Positions 46,248 through 55,579 of a stretch of 64,000 nucleotides of DNA are shown piece by piece; position 1 is the stretch's first letter, and the number at the start of each line of letters is the position of its first letter. The stretch spans positions 62,001 through 126,000 of the forward strand of contig CACVAS010000147.1 of the NCBI GenBank assembly GCA_902727855.1, given 5' to 3'. The position numbers and the translations under genes were made by a program. The notes below the pieces were generated by a model. That model saw nothing but the letters and a program-made list of their open reading frames with translations. It was not told the origin of the DNA and searched no databases. Source of the stretch: an uncultured Sulfurovum sp. (GTDB lineage: Bacteria > Campylobacterota > Campylobacteria > Campylobacterales > Sulfurovaceae).

Positions 46248-48565
46248 TATTTATTCTCTTCATAATACCCATAACCGTACCCATACCCATAGCCATAGCC
46301 TTTCTTTGTAGCTTTAACACTATTGAGTAAAAGACTTAGGTTATCTATTTTGTGGTCTTGTGCCATGCGTTGTATGTCTCCTAAGTAGGATTTTTTACTA
46401 TACTGTGAACGTAAAACATACAATGAAACATCAGAAAGACGCATCAGAGTCATTGCGTCTGTCACTAGTCCAACAGGAGGTGTATCAAAAATAATCGTAT
46501 CATACACTGTTTTTAAATCTTCTATCACCTTCTCCATGGCATCACTTCCTATGAGTTCACTCGGGTTAGGAGGAATAGGGCCAGAAGAGATAATATTGAG
46601 ATTATCATACTTCGTCTTTTGTATGACCTCTTCTAATTTAACACGTCCAGCCAAAAGTGTACTCATCCCTTGATTGTTTGGTAAGCCAAACCTCTTATGA
46701 AGCATCGGTTTACGCATATCCATATTAAGTATAATCGTTTTTTTACCTGTTAAACTTATAATAGACGCCAAGTTAGTAGCCACCGTAGTTTTCCCTTCTG
46801 CTCCAATGGTCGATGTCACAGCAATAATCGTCGTATTGTCTTTATGTGACATAAACTGTAAGTTTGTACGTAAGGCACGAAATGCTTCAGAGACAACAGA
46901 CTTAGGAGAAGCAAATACCTTAATGTCATCTTTTTCATTTTCTATAAAGGGAATGCTTCCTAGAAGAGAAAGTGAAGAAGTTTTACGAATATCCTCTTCC
47001 TCTTTCACACGATCATCCATAAATTCACGTAAAAACGCAAAAGCAATACCAGATATCAGACCCAATATAAGCCCTACTAAAACAATAAGCTTGCGCTTAG
47101 GCTTTATAGGGTTTTTAGGTACCAATGCCTTATCGATAATGCGACTCTTATTTACAGTAGACGCTTTTGCTATGGCTGTGGTTGCTCGTTTTTCTAACAA
47201 ATAAGAGTAAATTTTTTCATTTACAACAAACTTACGTTGTAAACCTCCAAAAATTTTCTCTTTTTCAGGAAGTGCTTCCATCAATGCATCGTACTCTTTA
47301 ATGGTCTTTTTAAGTAAGTTTTTACGTTTACTAACCCGTAGTTTAAGTGTCTTTATCGTACTAGCTATCACTTTCTTAGATTGCTTAATACTCTGAGACA
47401 ATTTTTTAACTTCTGGATGTTCCGCCGTATAGTCTGCTCGAAGTATCCTTCTTTTAAGCATGGCTTCTTGAAGTTTTTGAATAAGCGCAGGCACACCCGT
47501 TGCAGCCAAGTCAAGACCTGCGGCAGAGATACTCTCAAAATTCTTACCCTCTACTATCTGCGTATACAAAGTATTGAGCATCTGTTCTTCTATGCTCGCT
47601 TCAGCCAATTTACCCTCATATTCACTCAACTTAGCAACCACACCCTCTGCTTTTGTACCAAGGTTTACCATGTTACTTTTTTTCTTAAAATTCTCCAGGT
47701 TCTTTTCAGAGTCTTGTAAATTTGTGTTAATACCTGCAAGTTGTTCATCTATAAAGGCAAGTATCATACTGGCTTCTTCTGTTTTACGTTGTATCTCTTG
47801 CATAAGATAAGCTTCACTTAAAGCATCTGTCAATTGTTGTGCCCTTAATGCCACACTGTCCTTAAAACTTACTTTAAGGATACTAGACTGCTTCGTTGTT
47901 TGTGCTACCGAAAGACTTTTTTGTATCTCCTGTATCGCTGTCTGATTTTCTAGCACTACAAAACGATACGTAGTGTCTTTATTTAGGACTCTGTCTTCTT
48001 TAAGGTACAAAGTAAAGTCAAAATACTCCTCATCTACAGAATCACCATAGGCAAATACTTTTTCCATGTGCCATTTTTTTAAGCTTACAGGGTCTATGCC
48101 TTCCACTTCTAGCCTATAGAACTGTGCGTTCATAGGAAAGATATTAAAAGAGAGTGATTTTCCTTTTTGTAAAACCACTTCGAAAGGAGAATCAACATAT
48201 GTTTCTCTCTCTTTAAATCGGTACTTCGCATAATACCTATGGGTAAAGTTCACTTCTTTAAGTGCTTTGGCTATAAGGTAACGAGATTTTATAATCTCTA
48301 TCTCCGTATCAGAGTTAGTCATACCAGGATTCATTGCCATCATCAACATATCTTCAGAACCCGTACTCCCTTTCTTCTGATCACCAATTTCAATGGTCGT
48401 AGAGGCACTGTAGGTATTAGGCGTTATGTATGCATAAAGTGCTGCCAACACGCCAAATAGTAGCATAAAAAAGAGTATCTTCTTTTTATGCTTAGCTAAA
48501 GTGCCAAATATTTCTTTTAAATCTATCTCATCTTCATCTACCTGATGTAACGCGTGTTCGTTCAT
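46247..48565 (-). CDS. wzc: Wzc-like polysaccharide co-polymerase and tyrosine autokinase
   Basis: A 772-residue inner-membrane protein. Wzz domain with N-terminal helix (ILFFMLLFGVLAALYAYITP), a long coiled-coil periplasmic part (about 230-450), a GNVR-like second membrane segment near 493-515, then the BY-kinase domain. Walker A is in TSTIGAEGKTTVATNLAS (about 580-597), A' in ILNMDMRKP and B in TIIFDTPPVG. The C-terminus is a Gly-Tyr repeat (six GY then YEENK), the phosphotyrosine cluster. It controls chain length and export with the adjacent phosphatase and Wza. Confidence 0.94.
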   Translation of the reverse strand: MNEHALHQVDEDEIDLKEIFGTLAKHKKKILFFMLLFGVLAALYAYITPNTYSASTTIEIGDQKKGSTGSEDMLMMAMNPGMTNSDTEIEIIKSRYLIAKALKEVNFTHRYYAKYRFKERETYVDSPFEVVLQKGKSLSFNIFPMNAQFYRLEVEGIDPVSLKKWHMEKVFAYGDSVDEEYFDFTLYLKEDRVLNKDTTYRFVVLENQTAIQEIQKSLSVAQTTKQSSILKVSFKDSVALRAQQLTDALSEAYLMQEIQRKTEEASMILAFIDEQLAGINTNLQDSEKNLENFKKKSNMVNLGTKAEGVVAKLSEYEGKLAEASIEEQMLNTLYTQIVEGKNFESISAAGLDLAATGVPALIQKLQEAMLKRRILRADYTAEHPEVKKLSQSIKQSKKVIASTIKTLKLRVSKRKNLLKKTIKEYDALMEALPEKEKIFGGLQRKFVVNEKIYSYLLEKRATTAIAKASTVNKSRIIDKALVPKNPIKPKRKLIVLVGLILGLISGIAFAFLREFMDDRVKEEEDIRKTSSLSLLGSIPFIENEKDDIKVFASPKSVVSEAFRALRTNLQFMSHKDNTTIIAVTSTIGAEGKTTVATNLASIISLTGKKTIILNMDMRKPMLHKRFGLPNNQGMSTLLAGRVKLEEVIQKTKYDNLNIISSGPIPPNPSELIGSDAMEKVIEDLKTVYDTIIFDTPPVGLVTDAMTLMRLSDVSLYVLRSQYSKKSYLGDIQRMAQDHKIDNLSLLLNSVKATKKGYGYGYGYGYGYYEENK
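46254..46300 (-). repeat. Hexanucleotide repeat coding for the Gly-Tyr tail of Wzc
   Basis: About six tandem GGNTAY units (period 6) at the 3' end of the kinase gene. Unit number changes would add or remove Gly-Tyr pairs without shifting the frame. Confidence 0.7.
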
Positions 48566-48590
48566 AAAGTTCCTTCGTTTTATAAGAGTA

Positions 48591-48604
48591 TATAGTATAC
48601 TATA
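48591..48604. promoter_or_regulatory. Palindrome in the wzc promoter region
   Basis: TATAGTATACTATA is a perfect 14-bp palindrome, 26 bases before the wzc start. It overlaps plausible -10 sequences on the minus strand (TATAGT/TATACT). It may be the promoter core, an operator, or an AT-rich coincidence. The 97-base gap separates wzc from the WecA-like gene upstream. Confidence 0.4.
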
Positions 48605-48662
48605 ATGTTGGTTAGTCTAATGTTTAGTCTCATATGTAAGCCAAAAGCAGCATGATATTCAT

Positions 48663-49703
48663 CTAATATGTGTCACCATCTAGTAAAAGTTGTCGCCTAT
48701 TCATACCGCTAAATATCATATAAAATATAAGAAACAACATGACAAACCCACCTAATGCAAAGAAGGGTAGAAATTCATTGGGACTTGACTTTATAGTACT
48801 ATGTACAATCACCCCAATACCAGAAAATGAGATTTGTAAAAGTATTAAAAACCATACCGTTCTCTTCACATCATCTAGAAAAAAATTGGCCAATATATGA
48901 TGTAAATGTGTCCTATCTGGACTAAATGGTGATCTTCCTCGTCTTATCCTTCTTACCATGACTATCAGTGTGTCAAGTATAGGTATAGCCGCAATATACA
49001 ATACTGATACAGGGTGTATATACTCCACACTAAACACTGCTAGTATAGAAATAATAAACCCAAGTGCCAACGAGCCACTGTCACCCATAAATATTTTTGC
49101 TGGATGCCAATTTAGTAACATAAAACCTACCAGGCTTGCTATGGTAAAACTAGCGAGTATCCACATTATATCATTATCATTTACGTAAGCAAAGTATCCA
49201 AAAAACCCAATAATAACAATGCTAATACTCCCAGACAAACCATTTAACCCATCTATAAGGTTTAAGGCATTGGTAAAACCAGCAAGTGCCAACATGCTAA
49301 ATGGCAATGCCAACCATCCAAGAGTCAGCTCATACCCAAACCACTCACCCAGTGACTCTATACTAAGACCATACCACCACATTAAAGCCGTTGCTGCAAA
49401 TATAACGATAAACTTTGCTTTAGGAGGGGCATCCTTATGGTCATCAAACACACCAATAATAAATACCATAAAAATAGCTAAAAATAGATACCAATGACTA
49501 AGCACTAAGTCCCATCTAAATAATGCAACACCAATAAATACTGCTACTACAAACCCAATACCTGCCCCACGAGGTGTCAGGTCAGCATGTGAACTTCTTT
49601 CATTAGGTATATCTATAAGTCCCAACTTAGGTGCATAGTAGATAATTAACTTGATGAGCGTAAACGATAATATAGTTATAAATATGTAAAATAGTGCTGT
49701 CAT
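48663..49703 (-). CDS. WecA-like initiating sugar-phosphate transferase
   Basis: A 346-residue polytopic enzyme of the MraY/WecA (GT4 undecaprenyl-phosphate) family. About ten helices; motifs ERSSHADLTPRGAGIGF near 35, NALNLIDGLNGLSG near 145-158, FMGDSGSLALGF near 208, and RIRRGRSPFSPDRTHLHHIL near 256-275 (the HIHH-like motif that picks the UDP-HexNAc donor). It would place the first sugar phosphate on undecaprenyl phosphate. A TATAAT (complement of 49755-49760) lies about 52 bases upstream. Confidence 0.92.
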   Translation of the reverse strand: MTALFYIFITILSFTLIKLIIYYAPKLGLIDIPNERSSHADLTPRGAGIGFVVAVFIGVALFRWDLVLSHWYLFLAIFMVFIIGVFDDHKDAPPKAKFIVIFAATALMWWYGLSIESLGEWFGYELTLGWLALPFSMLALAGFTNALNLIDGLNGLSGSISIVIIGFFGYFAYVNDNDIMWILASFTIASLVGFMLLNWHPAKIFMGDSGSLALGFIISILAVFSVEYIHPVSVLYIAAIPILDTLIVMVRRIRRGRSPFSPDRTHLHHILANFFLDDVKRTVWFLILLQISFSGIGVIVHSTIKSSPNEFLPFFALGGFVMLFLIFYMIFSGMNRRQLLLDGDTY

Positions 49704-49754
49704 TGTGTGGCCTTTTTTATTTTATTTTTTAAACATCTTAATATTGTATTGAGC

Positions 49755-49760
49755 ATTATA
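49755..49760 (-). promoter_or_regulatory. -10 box of the WecA-like gene
   Basis: TATAAT on the minus strand after GTAAGAAAT, about 52 bases before the start. It would separate transcription of this gene from the glycan genes ending at 49826. Confidence 0.4.
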
Positions 49761-49825
49761 ATTTCTTACAACCTTTTCAATTATTTTATGAATATATCTC
49801 AAAAGTTTTTTCTAAAAGGTGTCAT

Positions 49826-50524
49826 TTACAATCTTCCCATTTTTAATAAAATAAAAAACTTTATAAGTACAAGTTGTCGTCTAAAACGAGTGGGTTCTTT
49901 TAGAAGCCTATAAAACCATTCCAAGTGCCAATTAAGAAAGAACTTTGGTGCTCTTTTTTTTGTTCCGCTGTAAATATCAAAGCTTCCACCTAGTCCCATA
50001 TAGAGTGCCGGATGAATCTTTATTAGTTCATCCATGAGGTACTCTTGTCTTGGAGTCCCTTGAGCAACAAATATGATATCAGGTTTTTTATCTGTAAGAA
50101 TATTTACTAGCTCTTCTTTTTCTGCATTATGATCTATGTACCCATTTCTGTACCCAAGTATATTAATACTTTGAAACTCATTCTCAAGTTTAGCTACTGT
50201 ACTTTCTATCACTTCCTGAGATGAGCCAATAAGATAAAAAGTTTTCTCCTTATAAAACCTCCTTACTATGTCCAACCAAAATTCAGCACCCGATATTTTT
50301 ACAGCATCCAGCCCTTTTTGTTTTAGTGCCATTACCGCTCCAACTCCATCCGAATAACCTATGTTCTTATTAATTATAATTTTTAATTTTGCTTCATCTT
50401 TGAGTATTTTTTCAGCATTTATAGCAATCAAAATTTTATGTTTATTATCAATGAAATTTAAAAATTCCTGTCGATTAGAAAATGCATAGGTCTCAACATT
50501 TCTTAGCATAGTTTTTTCAATCAT
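49826..50524 (-). CDS. WecG/TagA/CpsF-family glycosyltransferase
   Basis: A 232-residue GT26 enzyme: KIIINKNIGYSDGVGAVMALKQKGLDAVKISGAEFW, FYLIGSSQEVIESTVAKLE, IIFVAQGTPRQEYLMDELI and LYMGLGGSFDIYSGTKKRAPKFF, then WYRLLKEPTRFRRQL. This is the family core through to its C-terminal tail that binds the membrane. It probably adds the second sugar (ManNAc-type in characterised members) to the lipid-linked primer. Overlaps the upstream acyltransferase by 8 bases. Confidence 0.93.
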   Translation of the reverse strand: MIEKTMLRNVETYAFSNRQEFLNFIDNKHKILIAINAEKILKDEAKLKIIINKNIGYSDGVGAVMALKQKGLDAVKISGAEFWLDIVRRFYKEKTFYLIGSSQEVIESTVAKLENEFQSINILGYRNGYIDHNAEKEELVNILTDKKPDIIFVAQGTPRQEYLMDELIKIHPALYMGLGGSFDIYSGTKKRAPKFFLNWHLEWFYRLLKEPTRFRRQLVLIKFFILLKMGRL

Positions 50525-50942
50525 TCACTAATTTCCCATATTTTACTGTATTAATGTTGTCTTTTATAACTCTAGCTGGATTACCAGCAACAATACATCC
50601 ACTTGCAATATCTTTTGTTACAACTGCTCCTGCTCCTACAATAACATTATCACCAATAATGATTCCCGGCATAATTATAGCATTAGCCCCAATAAAACAT
50701 TGTTTGCCTATGTGCGTATCGGTATGTAATCCTCTCGCATAATCATGTGAAAAGACTATAGCACCTGATGCAACATAACTTTCATTTCCAATATAAAGAC
50801 CCTCTGGATGAGTTTTATCTAATTTTGCACCCAGAGAAATTCTTGCACTAGATGATATATTCATTTTATATAACTTAGTAAGTATCAAATAAAATGGTGT
50901 CAACAAAAGTAGGCGAAGATAATTTCTCAGTGTAGTAATCAT
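50517..50942 (-). CDS. Left-handed beta-helix acyltransferase 1 (short)
   Basis: A 141-residue protein with a hydrophobic N-terminal helix ([15 protein letters not shown]) and hexapeptide repeats ([33 protein letters not shown] ... [49 protein letters not shown]). This closing motif is typical of sugar O- or N-acetyltransferases. First or second in a four-base-overlap pair with the next acyltransferase. Confidence 0.87.
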   Translation of the reverse strand: MITTLRNYLRLLLLTPFYLILTKLYKMNISSSARISLGAKLDKTHPEGLYIGNESYVASGAIVFSHDYARGLHTDTHIGKQCFIGANAIIMPGIIIGDNVIVGAGAVVTKDIASGCIVAGNPARVIKDNINTVKYGKLVND

Positions 50943-51481
50943 TTTTTCATCTCCTTATCCACTCTAGAACGAATTAGTTTAGCTGGGTTTCCACCCACAA
51001 TTGCATAGTCAGGTATATCTTTTGTAACAACTGAACCTGCAGCAATAATTGTGTGATTACCTACCTTCACTTTAGGTAATATAATGGCATTAGTTCCAAT
51101 CCAAACATCATTACCAACTTGAACATTATATTGTGTTGTTCCCTGCTTACATACAGGAAGATCAATCTTTTCGAAGTTATGCGTGGCTGTTAGAATATGT
51201 ACTCCTGGTCCAATTAATACATTATCACCTATAGAAGTATTTTTTCTAATCTTACAATTTTCACTGATTCTCACATTGTCACCAACTTTTATATAAGGAG
51301 AAATATAAACATTTTTATCAACTTTGATATTATTCCCACATTCTCTTATACATCTTGAAAAAAGAAAATATCGACTCTCTTTTAATCCTTTTGAATAAGG
51401 CATACTATCTAAAGGTAAGACCTTCGCTATAGTATTATATAAAAAACAGAATATTAAATTTTTTATTTTTATTTTTGACAT
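50939..51481 (-). CDS. Left-handed beta-helix acyltransferase 2
   Basis: A 180-residue WcaF/LacA-like acetyltransferase. Hexapeptide turns from about 55 ([49 protein letters not shown]), the catalytic His near 108 (THNFE), then [52 protein letters not shown]. Modifies a sugar of the polysaccharide, donor presumably acetyl-CoA. ATGA overlap with the following gene. Confidence 0.9.
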   Translation of the reverse strand: MSKIKIKNLIFCFLYNTIAKVLPLDSMPYSKGLKESRYFLFSRCIRECGNNIKVDKNVYISPYIKVGDNVRISENCKIRKNTSIGDNVLIGPGVHILTATHNFEKIDLPVCKQGTTQYNVQVGNDVWIGTNAIILPKVKVGNHTIIAAGSVVTKDIPDYAIVGGNPAKLIRSRVDKEMKK

Positions 51482-51489
51482 TTTTATCC

Positions 51490-52590
51490 TTATTTAACTT
51501 TATCAAGACTTTCAAGCTTATCAATAAGTTCTTGATGTACCCTTTCAGATACATATTTTTTTGATGTTAGTTTAGCTTGAGTTGAAAATCTACTTCTCTC
51601 ATCCTCATTTAATAAAAAATACTTTCTCAACATCTCTGCGAGTTGAACAGGATCTCCTGGAGTAAATAAATATCCATTATACCCCTCTGAAATATAAGTT
51701 GCAATACCTGCCTTGTTAGATCCCACAACCGGTATACTGCAACTCATAGCTTCCAATCCTATCAACCCAAGACTTTCCATTAAGGTACTACTAGCAACGA
51801 ATACATCAAGACTATTAAAGTAATAAGCCAATTCATTTTGTTTTTTACGACCAAAATATTTAATATTCTCTTCTATACTTAATTGATCTATTTTATCAAA
51901 AAAATCATTTTTTTGTGTACCATCTCCCACAACAACTGCTTGTACAGATATATTATAATCATTTTTTAATATTGCAACAGCATCAAGAAATACATCCCAC
52001 CCTTTACCTTGATCAAACCGAGATATGAAGCCCACGGTAAATTTATTTTCAATACCTATTTTTCTTCTTGCCTGTTCCCTATCAATTGGATAAAAACAAC
52101 GTTTATCGACACCACCTGAGGGTGAAATAAAAAGTTTATCTTCTGATACTAACAATTGCACTTTAAGTTCATCTGCAAGAAAAGATGACGGAGCAACAAT
52201 CAGAGTACTTTTTTGAACCAGTATACTAGTAAGATATTTTAAAAAATTTACTTTCCTTCCTGAACCCATAACATCACTACCATGAAAGTTTAAAACCAAC
52301 TTTTTACCGCGCGAAGGAAGCCCTATTAAAACTGGTGTGACGTAAATAGGAAAATGCACATACACGATATCAAATTCACCAAAGATAAACACTTTAATAA
52401 TACTAAAATAAAATTTTAGATATTTCCATATTTTTTCTACTTTATTTTTCCCCTGTCTATCAATAACTACTTTATGTGATATTTGTACATTTTGATCTGA
52501 GTTCATTCTATCTTCAAAATTTTTTACAAATACACCATAAGATGGATTATCAATAGAAGGATACATATTGGATATCAAAAATATTTTCAT
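51490..52590 (-). CDS. GT4-family glycosyltransferase 1
   Basis: A 366-residue GT-B enzyme with [27 protein letters not shown] at the N-terminus (family of WcaC/PelF-like). The retaining-transferase EX7E motif is near the C-terminal half ([44 protein letters not shown], with [10 protein letters not shown] as the core), preceded by KKRCFYPID and [22 protein letters not shown]. The substrate is unknown. Overlaps the Wzy-like gene by 4 bases. Confidence 0.9.
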   Translation of the reverse strand: MKIFLISNMYPSIDNPSYGVFVKNFEDRMNSDQNVQISHKVVIDRQGKNKVEKIWKYLKFYFSIIKVFIFGEFDIVYVHFPIYVTPVLIGLPSRGKKLVLNFHGSDVMGSGRKVNFLKYLTSILVQKSTLIVAPSSFLADELKVQLLVSEDKLFISPSGGVDKRCFYPIDREQARRKIGIENKFTVGFISRFDQGKGWDVFLDAVAILKNDYNISVQAVVVGDGTQKNDFFDKIDQLSIEENIKYFGRKKQNELAYYFNSLDVFVASSTLMESLGLIGLEAMSCSIPVVGSNKAGIATYISEGYNGYLFTPGDPVQLAEMLRKYFLLNEDERSRFSTQAKLTSKKYVSERVHQELIDKLESLDKVK

Positions 52591-53813
52591 AATACTCTAC
52601 CCTGTTCTAATTTTTTGGAAAATAATAAACGGGCATAAAGATAAGCGAATATTACTGGCCATGCACCAGATGACATACCCATAGTCGGAAATATTGCCAA
52701 GACATATACTATCATTAATGAAATAAAATACTTTTTTTGCATTTTTTTTACGGAAAAGTACCCTGAAGACATGAGAAACAGATACATAAGTATAAAAATC
52801 CCCTGTTCTACCAAGAGATGTATAAAGGCTGAATCACTCATTGGTTCTGGATTTTTTAAAGGGTTATCTGCATTTAAGCGTGAAGAGCCATCTCCCCATG
52901 TACCCAATCCTGTCCCTAAGGGGAAATTTTCATCAACATATACCATGCCTTTTAGCATTTTTCTTGCACGACTTTCAACGGTACCCATATATATATGACT
53001 AGTATCTTCCACAGTAGCCAATCTGACATACTGTTCAATTTTTGAATCAAAGGCTTTTTGATTCAAACTATATGTAAAAAAAGTTGCTGCAAAAACTAAA
53101 ATACTCCCAAGTAAAAATTTTGAAAATTTCTTTTTAACTACATCTCTATTTTGATAGACAAATAATAGTAACAAAATAACAATTGCATGTTTAGAGGAAG
53201 AAGTAAGTACTGATATCATAAAAATATTACGAAACAGTTTGTACTTTTCAGGTCTTACTATTTCATTCAGAAGGAACATTAACAGGGCAAGATCGCCAAG
53301 ATTGTTTGGGTTGGAGAATAGACCACTATATCTACCTGCAGCAAAAGCAATGTTTTCCATACCTATTTTTATACCAAACAAATTTATAATATATGGATTA
53401 ATCGTATATTGCAAAATCACTATTAGAGTATTTATCATCAAAAAGAGTGCCACCACTTTAAGCAGTTTATCTTCTATTTGGAAAATTGTTCCACGTTTTA
53501 GCACCATGAACAATGGTATGAAAATCATAAATGTCAATAACTTATACAATTCATACAAATGTGGCAATAAGGACGAGTAAAGAAATAAAAAAGTAGATAC
53601 CACATAAAATACCCAAAGCATAACAAAAAGCTGATTATGGAGTTTTTTAATAGCGTTTTTAAATATAATGATAACAGGAATAGGTAACAAGAAAATCATT
53701 AATGCTGCAAAATCATCAAGCATGCCCATAGAACTACCAAATACGCCAATAAAGTAACTTGAGAGAATAGATAACATAATAAAGAACACTACGATATTGC
53801 TTAATTTAAACAT
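52587..53813 (-). CDS. Wzy/O-antigen ligase-like membrane protein
   Basis: A 408-residue protein with about 10-11 helices and a large loop near 250-310 (DTSHIYMGTVESRARKMLKGMVYVDENFPLGTGLGTWGDGSSRLNADNPL), the GLGTW..-type Wzy_C/O-antigen polymerase signature. It would polymerise lipid-linked repeat units in the periplasm. Such proteins are poorly conserved, so polymerase versus ligase cannot be decided. It sits with a Wzx-like flippase in the same cluster, favouring Wzy. Confidence 0.82.
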   Translation of the reverse strand: MFKLSNIVVFFIMLSILSSYFIGVFGSSMGMLDDFAALMIFLLPIPVIIIFKNAIKKLHNQLFVMLWVFYVVSTFLFLYSSLLPHLYELYKLLTFMIFIPLFMVLKRGTIFQIEDKLLKVVALFLMINTLIVILQYTINPYIINLFGIKIGMENIAFAAGRYSGLFSNPNNLGDLALLMFLLNEIVRPEKYKLFRNIFMISVLTSSSKHAIVILLLLFVYQNRDVVKKKFSKFLLGSILVFAATFFTYSLNQKAFDSKIEQYVRLATVEDTSHIYMGTVESRARKMLKGMVYVDENFPLGTGLGTWGDGSSRLNADNPLKNPEPMSDSAFIHLLVEQGIFILMYLFLMSSGYFSVKKMQKKYFISLMIVYVLAIFPTMGMSSGAWPVIFAYLYARLLFSKKLEQGRVL

Positions 53814-53817
53814 GATT

Positions 53818-54993
53818 TTATTTACCTATCAATTTTTTTAATTGCAACGTCAAAGTTCTACGATCAAATTTCAGTAAATCCCTTATTTCAACCTCAGTGT
53901 CTTTGATTGAACTTCTAAACTCTTCTTGGATCTTCTCATAAATGTTATCTGTAGAATTATTTGAATGTTTCCCTAAAGGATAGGCAGTTAACGTCTCTGA
54001 GACAAATCCATCTGCATCAGTAACCCCCAATACATTTTTTTGCAATGCCATATAGTCAAATATCTTTGTTGTCGGTTCATACGGATGTTCACCTGCTATG
54101 AGTAAAGCTATTTTTGATCCTTTTATATAGCGTAAATTCTCTTTGTATGGTAAAAAACCCAACATACTGACATAATTTTCGAGCTCAATTCTTTTAATGC
54201 TCTCAACAATATGTTTTTCTTCTCTCCCCACCCATACAAAACGAATATCATCAGGACTTAACTGATTTTCTTCTATAATCTTCTTAAATGCTTCAAAGAA
54301 TGGTCTCACATCTCGAAAAGTTCCAAACTTTCCACTATAGACAATATCAAACTTCGAAACAGTAAGTGCTTCAATATCAGTAAAGTCATCCGGGTCAAAA
54401 CCATTAGTAATCGTTACAAACTTTTCTGAAAATTCAGGATATTCAGCCCTATACATCTCTGTTGCCTGATTAGTCACATTGATCACTGTTTTTGCGTATT
54501 TAATAGCAAAACGTTCGATAAATGTCTCGAGTCTAGATGTAAGACTACCAAAAAATCCATTTTTTCGTACAACATATGGGCTAAGCTTCCATGGATCACG
54601 AAAATCCAATATGTACTCAACACCAAAAAGTTTAATAAACGGAGCCAAAATCCAATGATAAAATGGCCCACCAGTCAAATAGACTACTTCAGGTCTATTA
54701 AATAACATCTGATATACCAGATAAAAAAACAATGCAGGTGCCCAGTAAAAGCCTTCTTCGTTGATCCCAGGAAGTATAGTCGGTACTCTTGATGTACGTA
54801 TCGTCTTGATTCCTTCAACATCTTGAGAATAAGAGTCATTAGTAGTCTGGTAGTATTTTTCTTTTACTGTCAAAACGGTGATGTCTCTTCCCTCTTTCTT
54901 TAAGTATTTGGCAAATTTAGCCACTCTCACTACACCCACTTCAGCAAAAGACGGGAAATAATAAGCGATTATTAAAAGTTTATTGGAACGCAT
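53818..54993 (-). CDS. GT4-family glycosyltransferase 2
   Basis: A 391-residue GT-B enzyme: LLIIAYYFPSFAEVGVVRVAKFAKYLKKEGRDITVLTVKE at the start (WbuB/WcaI-like subgroup), YILDFRDPWKLSPYVV, VITNGFDPDDF and VYSGKFGTFRDVRPFFEAF in the linker. The EPTTKIFDYMALQKNVLGV segment replaces the usual EX7E form. Often found in O-antigen clusters transferring amino sugars. Substrate unknown; its start overlaps the upstream acyltransferase. Confidence 0.88.
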   Translation of the reverse strand: MRSNKLLIIAYYFPSFAEVGVVRVAKFAKYLKKEGRDITVLTVKEKYYQTTNDSYSQDVEGIKTIRTSRVPTILPGINEEGFYWAPALFFYLVYQMLFNRPEVVYLTGGPFYHWILAPFIKLFGVEYILDFRDPWKLSPYVVRKNGFFGSLTSRLETFIERFAIKYAKTVINVTNQATEMYRAEYPEFSEKFVTITNGFDPDDFTDIEALTVSKFDIVYSGKFGTFRDVRPFFEAFKKIIEENQLSPDDIRFVWVGREEKHIVESIKRIELENYVSMLGFLPYKENLRYIKGSKIALLIAGEHPYEPTTKIFDYMALQKNVLGVTDADGFVSETLTAYPLGKHSNNSTDNIYEKIQEEFRSSIKDTEVEIRDLLKFDRRTLTLQLKKLIGK

Positions 54994-55579
54994 CTATATC
55001 CTTCAAACGCTGTGCAGGATTACCAACATATATACCATTTTTTTCTGTAAGTCTCGTTAGCACTGAACCTGCACCAACTACACAATTTTTTGCAATACTT
55101 TTTAAAATTACAGCATTATTTCCCACCCATACATTTTGTCCTATCTCAACACGTTCTCTTCTGCCATCAGTAAAAATCACATCACCCTCATTCACTCTAA
55201 TTGTATGTTGTTGATTTCCGGAAGTTATATTGACATGGCTGCCAAGTAGTACATGATCCTTTATAGTACATTTTCCAATCATTGTAAATAGTCCTACTGT
55301 AATATTGTCATGTAATTCTATATCTCTATACATACAGCATGCACCAAATTTAAAGATGACTTTTGATCCACATTGAGCCAAAGTATACTTGTAAAAATAA
55401 TAACGTAGTTTTTCTCCAAAAAAGAAAGGGACATAGGCTAAAGCTAATGCTAAATTATAATAACCCCGTTCATCAGAGAGTTTGGAAAGCAGTATCAATA
55501 ACACGACAACAATCATCGCCAAAAGTGTCATAACAATCTTGTAAAGTGTTCTTATGAATTTAGCTATTATCATTTTCAT
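54980..55579 (-). CDS. Left-handed beta-helix acyltransferase 3 with a membrane anchor
   Basis: A roughly 199-residue protein; the ATG at 55579 follows a GTG that could also start it. A hydrophobic helix at about 11-33 (LYKIVMTLLAMIVVVLLIL) anchors it. Hexapeptide repeats run from about 85 (ITVGLFTMIGKCTIKDHVLLGSHVNITSGNQQH, with the catalytic-type His) to VEIGQNVWVGNNAVILKSIAKNCVVGAGSVLTRLTEKNGIYVGNPAQRLKD. Third acyltransferase of the locus. Confidence 0.85.
   Translation of the reverse strand: MKMIIAKFIRTLYKIVMTLLAMIVVVLLILLSKLSDERGYYNLALALAYVPFFFGEKLRYYFYKYTLAQCGSKVIFKFGACCMYRDIELHDNITVGLFTMIGKCTIKDHVLLGSHVNITSGNQQHTIRVNEGDVIFTDGRRERVEIGQNVWVGNNAVILKSIAKNCVVGAGSVLTRLTEKNGIYVGNPAQRLKDIDAFQ

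Noticed and set aside
46254..46300. CRISPR-like or microsatellite array
   Set aside because: The 6-base repeat is inside the wzc reading frame, without spacers, and is explained by the Gly-Tyr tail.
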